Assembly (NCBI RefSeq): GCF_037154015.1
Contig: NZ_JBANRL010000001.1
Location: forward strand, 744,001 to 808,000
Source: Altererythrobacter aquiaggeris
GTDB taxonomy: Bacteria > Pseudomonadota > Alphaproteobacteria > Sphingomonadales > Sphingomonadaceae
DNA: 64,000 nt
Reading direction: 5' to 3'
This document shows, in pieces, positions 36,298 through 45,738 of this stretch (positions are counted from its first letter, which is position 1; each line of letters starts with the position of its first letter). Below the pieces are notes generated by a model. That model searched no databases. It had not been told where the DNA came from and was given only the letters and a program-made list of their open reading frames with translations. The position numbers and the translations under genes were made by a program.

Positions 36298-37655
36298 TCA
36301 TATCGACCGCCTTTGCCGGCAAGAAATATGCCGTTCTCGGTCTCGCCCGATCAGGGCTGACGGCGGTTGCGACATTGCTGGCATCGGGCGCTGAAGTCGC
36401 GGCATGGGACCGCGAGCCGCAGGCCCGCGGATCACTGGACAACCGGGTGGAAGTGCTTGACCCGCTTACTGCAGATCTAACGGGTTATGACGGGATTGTC
36501 GTTTCGCCCGGTGTTCCGCTTAACTCTCATCCCATCACCGGTGTGGCGGCAAAATTCGGTGTGCCTATCATTGGTGATATCGAGCTTTTCTCCCAAGCAA
36601 GGGCAACCTTGCCGCCGCACAGGGTAGTGGGAATTACCGGAACAAACGGTAAATCGACGACGACAGCACTGGTGCATCATCTGCTCACCGAAGCCGGCAT
36701 CACTTCGCGCATGGCGGGAAATATCGGCGCGCCGATACTTGGCGAACAGCCGCTCTCCAAGGGCGGTGTCTATGTCCTCGAACTGTCGAGTTACCAGATA
36801 GATCTCACACAGTCTCTGGCCTGCGAGGTTGCACTGCTTCTGAACATTACGCCCGATCACCTCGACCGGTATGATAGTTTTGAAGATTATGCTTTTTCGA
36901 AAGGCCGACTGTTTGCAATGCAGGCGTCTGGGCAGGTGGCCCTCTTTGGCTGTGATGATGCGCCGACCAACGCAATAAAGTCGGCGGCGTCGCTGCGCCG
37001 CCCGCAAGACCGGATCGTGTGCATTGATACCCGGTCGATATCGGATGCCCAGGGTGAATGGTTATCACTTCAGGGGCCGCATAATCTGCAAAACGCAGCA
37101 GCAGCAATCGGCATAGTGGAGGCTTTGGGTGTTACGCGCGCTCAATGGTCACCCGGAATGGCCAGTTTTCGCGGTCTTCCGCACCGGATGGAACGCGTGG
37201 CCGAAGCGGGCGGGGTCCTGTTTGTAAATGATAGCAAGGCAACCAACCCCGCTTCGACCGCACCTGCGCTCGCTGCTTTTCGGCCAAATCCTGACCCGCG
37301 CATCCACTGGATAGTCGGGGGATTACCCAAAAGCGAAGATTTGTCCGAATGTGAGGAATACATCGGCAATGTCGCGGCCGCATATACAATCGGTGAGGCT
37401 GGGGCGATGTTCGCCAATCTGCTTTGCGAGCGGACCCATGTCGAACGGTGCGAAATGATGGGCGAGGCTGTCAGCCGAGCGATCGCCGCTGCAAAACCCG
37501 GAGATGTGATCCTGTTGTCGCCAGCTTGCGCAAGTTTCGACCAGTTTCGCGATTACGAAAAGCGCGGGGATCACTTTCGCGAAGTAGTCGGCGAACTGAC
37601 GGGTATGGTGACGCAGCCTCCGGCGGGTGACCTAAAGGGAAAAACCGCGGCATGA
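36294..37655 (+). CDS. murD: UDP-MurNAc-L-alanine:D-glutamate ligase
   Basis: 453 residues from a GTG inside the mraY stop. N-terminal Rossmann-like domain with GLARSG (16-21), P-loop G116TNGKST, the LELSSYQ motif near 162-168 and [10 protein letters not shown] near 185-194; the C-terminal domain has [10 protein letters not shown]. It adds D-glutamate to UDP-MurNAc-Ala. ftsW starts four bases before its end. Confidence 0.96.
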   Translation: MIISTAFAGKKYAVLGLARSGLTAVATLLASGAEVAAWDREPQARGSLDNRVEVLDPLTADLTGYDGIVVSPGVPLNSHPITGVAAKFGVPIIGDIELFSQARATLPPHRVVGITGTNGKSTTTALVHHLLTEAGITSRMAGNIGAPILGEQPLSKGGVYVLELSSYQIDLTQSLACEVALLLNITPDHLDRYDSFEDYAFSKGRLFAMQASGQVALFGCDDAPTNAIKSAASLRRPQDRIVCIDTRSISDAQGEWLSLQGPHNLQNAAAAIGIVEALGVTRAQWSPGMASFRGLPHRMERVAEAGGVLFVNDSKATNPASTAPALAAFRPNPDPRIHWIVGGLPKSEDLSECEEYIGNVAAAYTIGEAGAMFANLLCERTHVERCEMMGEAVSRAIAAAKPGDVILLSPACASFDQFRDYEKRGDHFREVVGELTGMVTQPPAGDLKGKTAA

Positions 37656-38878
37656 ACATGGCGCAGCCCTATATTCCCCGTGGTGGACGCCCAGCAAAGG
37701 AGGTGGACCGCTATCGGCGCAATTTCAGGAATGAAATTCGTGTCTGGTGGCGCGAGGTTGACCGGGTTCTTCTCGCGGTCATCGGGGCACTGGTTGCAAT
37801 CGGTATCGCGGCAGTGGCCGCTGCATCGCCGGCCAGTGCGGGGAGACTGTCGACCAGCGAGACAACTCTGCCGGATCTATATTTCTATTGGGCACATTTA
37901 CGGTGGCTGTTTGTCGGGCTGCCGGTGATGATCGGCGTGTCTTTCCTCAGCCGTGATCACGCCCGCCAGACCGGCATAATTCTTGGTCTGGCGATGTTGA
38001 TCGCGTTAATGCTCGTCCCCTTGATCGGGCATGAGGTAAACGGCGCCAGACGCTGGCTCAAGTTCGGTCTGACCATGCAGCCGTCCGAATTTCTCAAACC
38101 CGCATTCGCCATTGTGCTGGCGTGGATTATCAGCTGGCGGATGCGGGATCCGAAACTTCCTGTCATTCCGATAGCAACGAGCGTCATGGCGCTTGTTGCG
38201 GGGCTGCTGATGCTCCAGCCAAACCTGGGCGACACGATATTGTTTGCCGGTGTCTGGTTTGTCCTCGTGTTGCTGTCGGGTATTTCGATGCAGCGTATCG
38301 GAGCGCTGGCCGCCGCGGGAACCGCGCTGCTGACGTTGACTTATCTCCTGTACGATAACGCCAGATATCGCATCGACAGCTTCTTTGCCGGGGGCACGGC
38401 ATACGATCAGGTCGATCTTGCCGAAAAAACGCTTCTGGCTGGCGGCTGGACGGGTACCGGCTTCTGGATGGGGCTTCAGAAATCAAGACTGCCTGAAGCA
38501 CATACAGACTACATTTTTTCGGTCGTCGGCGAGGAGTTCGGCCTTATCTGGTGCGCGATAATACTCGCATTATATCTCGGGATGGTTGCGAGGGTGCTAT
38601 CGCGCCTGGTGGACGAAGATAATCTGTTTGCAATGCTGGCAGCCGCCGGATTGGTCACGCAAATATCCGGGCAGGCATTCATCAACATTCTGGTCAACCT
38701 GCAACTTTTCCCGTCAAAGGGTATGACTTTGCCGCTGATAAGCTATGGCGGATCCTCGACGATTGCAGTCTGCCTTGCCATAGGGCTGCTACTGGCAATC
38801 ACCAGGCGAAATCCCTTCCTGACCCGGGAGAACGAGGGGCTGGGCGCGGTTTTTGCAAACAGGAGTGCGCGCACATGA
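37652..38878 (+). CDS. ftsW: Septal peptidoglycan glycosyltransferase (SEDS family)
   Basis: 408 residues. A basic N-terminus is followed by about ten membrane helices of the SEDS fold. Typical sites are NGARRWLKFG near 130 with Lys/Arg residues used in lipid II binding, MQPSEFLKPAF, and YGGSSTI near 366. FtsW polymerises lipid II at the septum together with FtsI, encoded earlier in the same unit. The ATG overlaps murD, and murG starts inside its stop. Confidence 0.96.
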   Translation: MNMAQPYIPRGGRPAKEVDRYRRNFRNEIRVWWREVDRVLLAVIGALVAIGIAAVAAASPASAGRLSTSETTLPDLYFYWAHLRWLFVGLPVMIGVSFLSRDHARQTGIILGLAMLIALMLVPLIGHEVNGARRWLKFGLTMQPSEFLKPAFAIVLAWIISWRMRDPKLPVIPIATSVMALVAGLLMLQPNLGDTILFAGVWFVLVLLSGISMQRIGALAAAGTALLTLTYLLYDNARYRIDSFFAGGTAYDQVDLAEKTLLAGGWTGTGFWMGLQKSRLPEAHTDYIFSVVGEEFGLIWCAIILALYLGMVARVLSRLVDEDNLFAMLAAAGLVTQISGQAFINILVNLQLFPSKGMTLPLISYGGSSTIAVCLAIGLLLAITRRNPFLTRENEGLGAVFANRSART

Positions 38879-40071
38879 GTGCTGCGTCGAAACATTTTGT
38901 TCTCGCAGCAGGCGGGACAGGGGGGCATTTGCTTCCCGCGTTTGCATTGGCGGCGGAACTTGACCGGCGCGGGCATCATGTTGCGCTTGTGACTGACGAA
39001 CGGGGGGCTGCAATCCCCGGCAAGCCCGAATTTTTGCCAGCGCACGTTTTGCCTGCCGGCAGGTTCGGCAAAAATCCGCTGAAATGGATTGGCGGATTGC
39101 GTTCGGTTCTCGCAGGCCGGCAAATGGCGTTGCGCCTTTTGGACAGTTTCGAGCCTACCGCGGTCGTCGGATTTGGCGGCTACCCTTCGCTCCCGACCTT
39201 GCTGGCTGCCACTTCGGCTGAAATTCCAAGTGTGCTGCATGAACAGAACGCCGTGCTGGGCCGGGTCAACCGCCTTCTGGCCAGCCGGGTCCAGGCCATT
39301 GCAACGGCCTATCCTGCCATCGACCGTCTCAAAGCCAAATTCAAGCCCAAGGTAGTGCTGGTGGGAAACCCGGTCCGGCCCGAAGTCCTCTCACTGCGCG
39401 ACGAACCCTTTCCACCTTTTACCGAAGACGGCTTGTTGCGCGTGTTGGTGACCGGCGGCAGCCAGGGCGCAAGTGTTCTGTCGGAAGTGGTACCCGACGG
39501 CCTGTCAATGTTGCCGCCCGCGCTGCGCGCGCGGCTGCAGGTGACGCAGCAATGCCGGGCCGAGGATCTGGATGCAGTGCGCGAGCGTTATGCAGCCCAT
39601 GACATACCAGCGGAACTGGGGACATATTTCGAAAATATGGCCACAAGACTGGCCGATGCGCATCTGTTCATCGGGCGGGCAGGCGCCTCGACCATTGCCG
39701 AACTGACCGCAGTCGGCCGCCCGGCAATCTTGGTTCCTTTGGCGATTGCCACCGACGATCACCAGACTGCCAACACGCGCGAGATTGTGAAGTCCGGTGG
39801 TGCCCGGGCCATTCCGCAAGCCAGGTTTCAGGCCAAGGAACTGGCCAAGCAAATCCAGGCGATGGCGCAGCACCCCGGAACATTGGCGACGGCAGCGCAT
39901 GCCGCATGGAATTGCGGCCGGCCTGACGCTGCAAAAGATCTGGCCGATCTGGTCGAAAGCTTTGGCGGTAGCGAGCTGATGGATGTGATACGGGTTGGCG
40001 AAAACAACGCGAGGGGTGCATCCCAAGGCATACCGGCAGGGCAGGGCGCCGCGCGGGACTATCAGCTGTGA
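38875..40071 (+). CDS. murG: UDP-GlcNAc:lipid I N-acetylglucosaminyltransferase
   Basis: 398 residues. GT28 two-domain fold: [12 protein letters not shown] (11-22) as first glycine loop, GFGGYPS near 99-105 as second, [11 protein letters not shown] near 122, and the C-terminal GGSQGA and [10 protein letters not shown] motifs of the UDP-GlcNAc site. It makes lipid II on the cytoplasmic face. About 30 extra residues at the C-terminus ([16 protein letters not shown]) go beyond the fold. murC begins with GTG inside its stop. Confidence 0.96.
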   Translation: MSAASKHFVLAAGGTGGHLLPAFALAAELDRRGHHVALVTDERGAAIPGKPEFLPAHVLPAGRFGKNPLKWIGGLRSVLAGRQMALRLLDSFEPTAVVGFGGYPSLPTLLAATSAEIPSVLHEQNAVLGRVNRLLASRVQAIATAYPAIDRLKAKFKPKVVLVGNPVRPEVLSLRDEPFPPFTEDGLLRVLVTGGSQGASVLSEVVPDGLSMLPPALRARLQVTQQCRAEDLDAVRERYAAHDIPAELGTYFENMATRLADAHLFIGRAGASTIAELTAVGRPAILVPLAIATDDHQTANTREIVKSGGARAIPQARFQAKELAKQIQAMAQHPGTLATAAHAAWNCGRPDAAKDLADLVESFGGSELMDVIRVGENNARGASQGIPAGQGAARDYQL

Positions 40072-41477
40072 AGGGCGTTGGCACCGACATCGGGACGATT
40101 CATTTTGTCGGTATCGGCGGGATCGGGATGTCCGGCATCGCGGAAGTGATGCATAATCTGGGATACAGCGTCCAAGGCAGCGATCTGACAGAGGGGCCTT
40201 CGGTTGAACGACTGCGTTCGCGGGGGATTGAGGTCAGCATTGGCCATGATGCCGACAATCTTGCCGATGCCGCAGTTTGCGTGATTTCGACCGCTGTGCG
40301 CCGCACGAATCCCGAAGTGGCCGCCGCAATCGAAAAGCGGGTTCCTGTGGTGCGGCGCGCTGAAATGCTGGCCGAACTGATGCGTCTGAAGCGCACTGTT
40401 GCGGTGGCAGGAACGCACGGAAAAACGACCACCACAAGCATGATTGCCGCGGTTCTTGACGCCGGCGGGATCGACCCGACAGTAATCAATGGCGGCATCA
40501 TCAATCGCTATGGTTCGAACGCCCGCATCGGCGACGGCGAGTGGATGGTTGTGGAAGCGGACGAGAGTGACGGGAGTTTCCTGCGTCTCGACGGAGAGAT
40601 CGCGGTCGTTACCAATATCGATCCAGAACATCTCGATCACTATGGTGATTTCGAAGCGGTAAAGCGTGCGTTTGTCGAATTTATCGAGAATGTACCGTTC
40701 TACGGTGCCGCCATCCTGTGTATCGATCATCCCGAAGTTCAGAGGCTGATTCCCAAAATACGCGACCGGAAAGTCGTCACATACGGTTTCTCCGCCCAGG
40801 CAGACATTCGCGGCGAGAACATTCGTCCCAGCGCAGGTGGCAATGTGTTCGACATCGCCATCCGTGACCGCGAGGGACGCCTGAAAAAGATAAGAAATGT
40901 CTCGTTGCCCATGCCGGGCCGTCATAACGTCCAGAACGCGATTGCAGCGATTGCCGTCGCACTGGAAATGGGCTGCGACACAAAAACAATTTGCAACGGG
41001 TTTGAACATTTCGACGGTGTGAAGCGCCGTTTCACAAGGGTCGGGGAAGTCGCTGGTGCGATCATTATAGACGATTACGCGCATCACCCCGTTGAAATTC
41101 AGGCAGTGCTTTCGGCGGCGAGGGAGGCAACGACAAACCGTGTCATTGCGGTGATGCAACCGCACCGTTTCACGCGGCTTCGCGACTTGATGTCCGACTT
41201 TCAGGGTGCCTTCAACGATGCAGACATTGTTCATGTGATGCCGGTCTATGTCGCCGGGGAGGATCCGATCGAGGGCGTCAATGCAGAGGCACTGGTTGCA
41301 GGCCTGAAGGCGCGCGGTCATCGTTCTGCTACGGCGGTAGCTAATCCTGGCGAGCTCGCCGCTTCGCTGGCTGGTGAAGTGCAATCAGGCGACATGGTCG
41401 TTTGTCTGGGTGCCGGGGATATAACGAAGGTCGCAGCCGGTCTGGCTGACGCGGTCGGCGCGGAAATGGCGAAGTGA
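40068..41477 (+). CDS. murC: UDP-N-acetylmuramate:L-alanine ligase
   Basis: 469 residues from a GTG. N-terminal GIGGIGMSG (15-23) nucleotide loop, P-loop G115[17 protein letters not shown] near 165 and [11 protein letters not shown] near 184, C-terminal DDYAHHP near 330. It starts the stem peptide by adding L-alanine. The GTG overlaps the end of murG, and the stop TGA touches murB, whose ATG is at 41477. Confidence 0.96.
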   Translation: MKGVGTDIGTIHFVGIGGIGMSGIAEVMHNLGYSVQGSDLTEGPSVERLRSRGIEVSIGHDADNLADAAVCVISTAVRRTNPEVAAAIEKRVPVVRRAEMLAELMRLKRTVAVAGTHGKTTTTSMIAAVLDAGGIDPTVINGGIINRYGSNARIGDGEWMVVEADESDGSFLRLDGEIAVVTNIDPEHLDHYGDFEAVKRAFVEFIENVPFYGAAILCIDHPEVQRLIPKIRDRKVVTYGFSAQADIRGENIRPSAGGNVFDIAIRDREGRLKKIRNVSLPMPGRHNVQNAIAAIAVALEMGCDTKTICNGFEHFDGVKRRFTRVGEVAGAIIIDDYAHHPVEIQAVLSAAREATTNRVIAVMQPHRFTRLRDLMSDFQGAFNDADIVHVMPVYVAGEDPIEGVNAEALVAGLKARGHRSATAVANPGELAASLAGEVQSGDMVVCLGAGDITKVAAGLADAVGAEMAK

Positions 41478-42448
41478 TGAACCATGGTCAGCCCGACGAT
41501 TGGTCGGTGAATGACGATGGTATGGCGCCGTCTTCCGCGCTTGAGGAATGGCCGGTCAAACCATTGGGCGTCACCGGTATCCGGGGCAAACTGACTGCTC
41601 ATGCTCCATTGGCGAAACTGGTCTGGTTCAAAACCGGCGGTAACGCCGATTGGCTGTTCGAACCGGCCGATCTGGAGGATTTGAAAAGCTTCCTCGAACA
41701 AGTCAACGGCAGCCAGCCGGTGATGGGACTGGGGCTTGGTTCAAATCTGATCATCCGGGATGGCGGCGTTCCCGGCGTGGTCATCCGGCTGGGTAAGCCT
41801 TTTGCAAAAGCTGAAGATATTGGCGGCAATGTGATGCAATGCGGGGGCGGGGCGAGCGGAATTCTGGTTTCGTCCAACGCGCGCGATGCAGGTATTGCGG
41901 GATTGGAATTTTTGCGCGGGATACCCGGCACGGTCGGCGGTTTTGTCCGCATGAACGGCGGGGCCTATGGGCGGGAAGTGGCAGACATACTCCGCGATTG
42001 CGATGTGGTCTTGCCGGACGGGACGTGCATCAATCTGCCTGTCTGCGATCTGAAATATGCATACCGCCATTCTGCGCTGCTTGATGGTGCGATCGTCGTT
42101 TCCGCAAGGTTCAAGGGCGTACCGGGAGAACCGGCAGTTATCGGTGCTGAAATGGACCGTATTGCAGCGGCGCGTGAACAGTCGCAGCCGCTGCGAACGC
42201 GAACAGGTGGATCGACCTTTAAAAATCCGGCAGGGGCAAAAGCATGGCAACTGGTCGATGCTGCAGGATGCCGCGGGCTGATGATTGGCGGTGCTCAGGT
42301 CAGCGAGAAACACGCTAATTTTCTGATAAACAAAAATGATGCAACCAGCGCGGATATCGAAGCGTTGGGTGAAGAAGTGCGCCGCCGTGTCAAGCAAAGC
42401 GAAGGTGTCGATCTGGAGTGGGAAATCAAACGGGTAGGGCGTCCATGA
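41477..42448 (+). CDS. murB: UDP-N-acetylenolpyruvoylglucosamine reductase
   Basis: About 323 residues from the ATG at 41477 (a GTG one codon earlier would give a four-base overlap with murC). FAD-binding fold with WFKTGG near 51-56, GLGSNLIIRDGG near 86-97, the GIPGTVGGFVRMNGGAYG block near 154-171 and the catalytic Ser in GGSTFKNP. It reduces enolpyruvyl-UDP-GlcNAc to UDP-MurNAc with NADPH. The first 35 residues are poorly conserved. ddl starts within its stop. Confidence 0.95.
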   Translation: MNHGQPDDWSVNDDGMAPSSALEEWPVKPLGVTGIRGKLTAHAPLAKLVWFKTGGNADWLFEPADLEDLKSFLEQVNGSQPVMGLGLGSNLIIRDGGVPGVVIRLGKPFAKAEDIGGNVMQCGGGASGILVSSNARDAGIAGLEFLRGIPGTVGGFVRMNGGAYGREVADILRDCDVVLPDGTCINLPVCDLKYAYRHSALLDGAIVVSARFKGVPGEPAVIGAEMDRIAAAREQSQPLRTRTGGSTFKNPAGAKAWQLVDAAGCRGLMIGGAQVSEKHANFLINKNDATSADIEALGEEVRRRVKQSEGVDLEWEIKRVGRP

Positions 42449-43410
42449 CCCAATTGCCGAAACTTCATGTTCTCGTGCTGATGGGCGGGTGGGCGAACGA
42501 GCGTTCCGTTTCGTTGATGAGCGGAAACGGTGTTGCCGATGCTCTGGAGAAGCGCGGGCATACTGTTACACGGCTCGACATGGACCGCCGCGTTGCAGCG
42601 CATATTGCCGCCGCAAAGCCCGATGTGGTATTTAACGCCTTGCACGGCGTTCCTGGCGAGGACGGGACAGTTCAGGGTATGCTGGATCTGATGGGCATAC
42701 CCTATACGCATTCCGGCTTGGCCACTTCGGTGATCGCGATCGATAAAGAGCTTACCAAACAGGCACTGGTGCCAGCTGGCATTCCGATGCCGGGCGGGCG
42801 GATTGTCGATAGTGCGACACTCCACGAACGTGATCCGTTGCCGCGTCCCTATGTGCTTAAACCCGTCAATGAAGGTTCGAGCGTCGGCGTCGCCATCGTA
42901 ACGGACGAGAGTAATTTTGGTAATCCGATCCGAAGCGATGCGGCAGGGCCATGGCAGCAGTTTGGCAAACTTCTGGCCGAACCGTTCATTCGGGGGCGCG
43001 AGCTGACCACTGCCGTGATTGGCGACCGGGCGCTGGCTGTCACCGAACTCAAGCCCAAATCAGGCTTTTATGATTTTGATGCAAAATATACCGATGGGAT
43101 GACGGAGCATATTTGTCCGGCAGATATTCCGGAGGCGATTGGGAAGCTGTGCCTGGAATATGCGGTGAAGGCACACCGCGTGCTTGGTTGCAAGGGCACC
43201 AGCCGGACAGATTTCCGGTGGGATGACACACTGGGCGAGGCTGGACTTTTTGTCCTCGAGACCAACACGCAACCCGGAATGACCCCGCTCAGCCTGGTAC
43301 CCGAACAAGCGAAATATTGCGGGATGGAATATGGTGATCTGGTCGAGGAAATTTTAGCGGAAGCGCTAAAAGATCATGCGGCAAAAGTCGGCGGAGGGCC
43401 GCAGACATGA
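42445..43410 (+). CDS. ddl: D-alanine:D-alanine ligase
   Basis: 321 residues from the ATG at 42445, overlapping the murB stop. ATP-grasp enzyme: GGWANERSVSL (14-24) at the first D-Ala site, HGVPGEDGTVQG near 71-82, KPVNEGSSVGV in the ATP-binding loop, and the C-terminal ETNTQPGMTPLSL with metal-binding Glu and Asn. It supplies D-Ala-D-Ala to MurF. ftsQ starts four bases before its end. Confidence 0.96.
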   Translation: MTQLPKLHVLVLMGGWANERSVSLMSGNGVADALEKRGHTVTRLDMDRRVAAHIAAAKPDVVFNALHGVPGEDGTVQGMLDLMGIPYTHSGLATSVIAIDKELTKQALVPAGIPMPGGRIVDSATLHERDPLPRPYVLKPVNEGSSVGVAIVTDESNFGNPIRSDAAGPWQQFGKLLAEPFIRGRELTTAVIGDRALAVTELKPKSGFYDFDAKYTDGMTEHICPADIPEAIGKLCLEYAVKAHRVLGCKGTSRTDFRWDDTLGEAGLFVLETNTQPGMTPLSLVPEQAKYCGMEYGDLVEEILAEALKDHAAKVGGGPQT

Positions 43411-44321
43411 GCACGACCATCAAGCGGAAAAGCAAGGGCGTGCGCCGTTCGGCAGCAGCAAAAGGCCGGGCGAACACAGCACGCAGAGCACGCGCAACAA
43501 CAGGATCGGCACTCGATAGTGTGATGGCCGTGCTGCCCTTCACCGAAGAACAATTGCACAGGATATTTCTGGCGGTAATCCTTGGCGGGGCCGTCGCACT
43601 CGCGTGGTTCGTAGCGAGCCTGGCGGGAGTGCCGGCGATGGCGGAACGGCAAATTGCAACGCTTGCCTCGGATGCCGGATTTGAAGTGCGCACTGTGCAA
43701 ATCCGCGGTGTCGAGCGGATGAACGAGCTAAAGGTATATGAGCGCGTCTTGGGATTGCAGGACCGCGCCATGCCGCTGGTCGATCTGACCGATGTGCGCG
43801 AAAATCTGCTTGAGCTCAGCTGGGTCAAGGATGCCCGCGTTTCGCGGCAATTACCCACTACGCTGGTAGTCGATATTGTCGAACGCGTGCCGCACGCGGT
43901 ACTTAAAAAGCCTGATCGCCTCATGCTCATCGATGCCGAAGGTAACGAACTTGAACCGATCTCGATTGCCAATGCAAAAGGACGCTTGCTGGTAACCGGG
44001 CCCGGCGCGCAGCGGCAGGTTGCCGCCTTGGGCGCATTGCTGGATGCCGCGCCCGCTCTCAAGCCGCAGGTAACCGAAGCCGAGTGGGTGGGAAACCGGC
44101 GATGGAATCTGAAATTCGGCACCGGACAGGTCCTGGCATTGCCGCAGGGCGAGGAAACTTCATCTACTGCTCTGATATCGTTTGCCAGGCTCGACGGGGT
44201 AAACCGTCTGCTGGGAGGAAAAGTGGCGACATTCGACATGCGCGCGCCTGAACGCATCTACATGAGGATCCCAGGCCGGGCTCAGGAAATTCTTGATGCC
44301 AAGGGGTCTGCACAGGAATGA
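43407..44321 (+). CDS. ftsQ: Cell division protein FtsQ
   Basis: 304 residues. A long basic cytoplasmic N-terminus (1-45, Arg/Lys/Ala-rich) precedes one membrane helix (about 52-74). Then comes a POTRA domain (about 92-160, with FEVRTVQIRGVERM) and the FtsQ/DivIB beta domain (LSWVKDARVSRQLPTTLVVDI). FtsQ recruits FtsBL to the septum. Four-base overlaps on both sides link it to ddl and ftsA. Confidence 0.94.
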   Translation: MSTTIKRKSKGVRRSAAAKGRANTARRARATTGSALDSVMAVLPFTEEQLHRIFLAVILGGAVALAWFVASLAGVPAMAERQIATLASDAGFEVRTVQIRGVERMNELKVYERVLGLQDRAMPLVDLTDVRENLLELSWVKDARVSRQLPTTLVVDIVERVPHAVLKKPDRLMLIDAEGNELEPISIANAKGRLLVTGPGAQRQVAALGALLDAAPALKPQVTEAEWVGNRRWNLKFGTGQVLALPQGEETSSTALISFARLDGVNRLLGGKVATFDMRAPERIYMRIPGRAQEILDAKGSAQE

Positions 44322-45598
44322 GCACGCCGCGCATCTCCCGCGTTTTCGGCGCCATCAACATCGGTTCTTTTCGGATCTCGGCGATGATTACCGGTATCTC
44401 CGAAACGGGAGAGATGGTGGTTCTGGGTTCAGGCCACCGTGCCGCGCAGGGCATCCGGCGCGGCTATGTCACCGATATGGCGGCAGCCACATACGCCATA
44501 CGTGATGCTATCGAGCGGGCGGAAAAAATCGCCGGAACCAGCGTGTCGAGCGTCTGGATCGGCGCATCGGGAGCTGGATTGGCCAGTGATGTCGCCAAAG
44601 TCGAAATAGATATCGGCGGCAGACGGATCGAGGAAGACGATATCGAGCATCTCCTGCTCAGCGCGCGCGATACGATCCAGCCCGACGGCCGCATAGTTCT
44701 TCATGCCCAACCAGCGCATTACACGCTAGATGGTGCACATGGCGTGGCCAACCCAAAAGGCCTCCACGCAGAACGCTTGGGCGTTCACATCCATGTCATG
44801 ATGGCCGACGGTGCGCCGCTGCGAAATCTCACCGAAGCGGTTGAAAGCGCCCATCTCGAAGTGGAGGCCGTTGTCGCATCGCCAATTGCGGCGGGCTACG
44901 CGTGCCTCAGTCCCGAGGAACGCGAACTTGGCGTCGCAATGATTGAATTTGGCGCAGAGGTCACCAACGTCAGCGTCTATGCCGGCGGGATGCTTCTGGG
45001 CCTGACAGCTATTCCCCTCGGCTCTGCCGACATGACGGATGCAATCGCTTCCGCGTTCGGAATTCGCCGTTTTCAGGCGGAGCGGCTCAAATGTGTTGCC
45101 GGAAGCGCCATCGCCAGTCCGACAGACCACCGCGAAATGATACCCGTCAATGGCCCGGGCGAAGAGGGGCCGAGCGAACTTGCCCGCCACGCGGACGAAA
45201 AAAACCGGATTCCACGGGCCGAGCTGGTATCGGTCATCACGGAACAGCTCGGCCGTTTGACGGACGAAGTGAACAAATCGCTTAAAGCTATGGGTTTTGC
45301 CGGAAATCGCGGACAGCAAGTCGTGCTGACAGGCGGCGGGGCGGAATTGGCCGGCCTTGCAGATTTTGTTCAAGGGGCACTTGGCCGGCCGGTACGGATC
45401 GGCAAACCGCCAACCCTTCGCGGATTGCCCGAAGCCCACGCAAATCCAGGGTTCGCTACGCTTGCAGGACTGTGCCTTTACGCCGCAGCCGACCCGATCG
45501 ACATTCGATCAATCGAATCGAACCGGCAGATATCGACAAGCTATTCGGGGTTTGGTCTGGTCAATCGTTTGGTCGCCGCAGCCAGAGAATACTTTTGA
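44318..45598 (+). CDS. ftsA: Cell division protein FtsA
   Basis: 426 residues, actin-like ATPase that tethers FtsZ to the membrane. The first phosphate loop is AINIGSFRISAMI (about 9-21), the SHS2/1C domain follows, and GGGAELAGLADF near 340-351 is the adenosine motif; the last residues NRLVAAAREYF form the amphipathic membrane-targeting helix. It is the last gene of the overlap chain; 140 bases separate it from ftsZ. Confidence 0.96.
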   Translation: MSTPRISRVFGAINIGSFRISAMITGISETGEMVVLGSGHRAAQGIRRGYVTDMAAATYAIRDAIERAEKIAGTSVSSVWIGASGAGLASDVAKVEIDIGGRRIEEDDIEHLLLSARDTIQPDGRIVLHAQPAHYTLDGAHGVANPKGLHAERLGVHIHVMMADGAPLRNLTEAVESAHLEVEAVVASPIAAGYACLSPEERELGVAMIEFGAEVTNVSVYAGGMLLGLTAIPLGSADMTDAIASAFGIRRFQAERLKCVAGSAIASPTDHREMIPVNGPGEEGPSELARHADEKNRIPRAELVSVITEQLGRLTDEVNKSLKAMGFAGNRGQQVVLTGGGAELAGLADFVQGALGRPVRIGKPPTLRGLPEAHANPGFATLAGLCLYAAADPIDIRSIESNRQISTSYSGFGLVNRLVAAAREYF

Positions 45599-45711
45599 TG
45601 CAGCCCCGTTTACAGCCGCTTTTGTGATGAAGCGCACTGTGGATAAGGGTGAATACGCTTTGCACCGCTGAATCGCTTTGTGCCAAAGTGGAAAAGATAA
45701 ATGAAGACGCA

Positions 45712-45726
45712 TCTCGCAAGGCGAGA
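45712..45726 (+). repeat. Small hairpin next to the ftsZ ribosome site
   Basis: TCTCGC-AAG-GCGAGA, six paired bases with a three-base loop, ends at 45726, directly before the AAGGGA ribosome site of ftsZ. It is the only structured element I see in the 140-base ftsA-ftsZ gap and might modulate ftsZ translation or mark a 5' end. Confidence 0.3.
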
Positions 45727-45738
45727 AAGGGACAGAAA

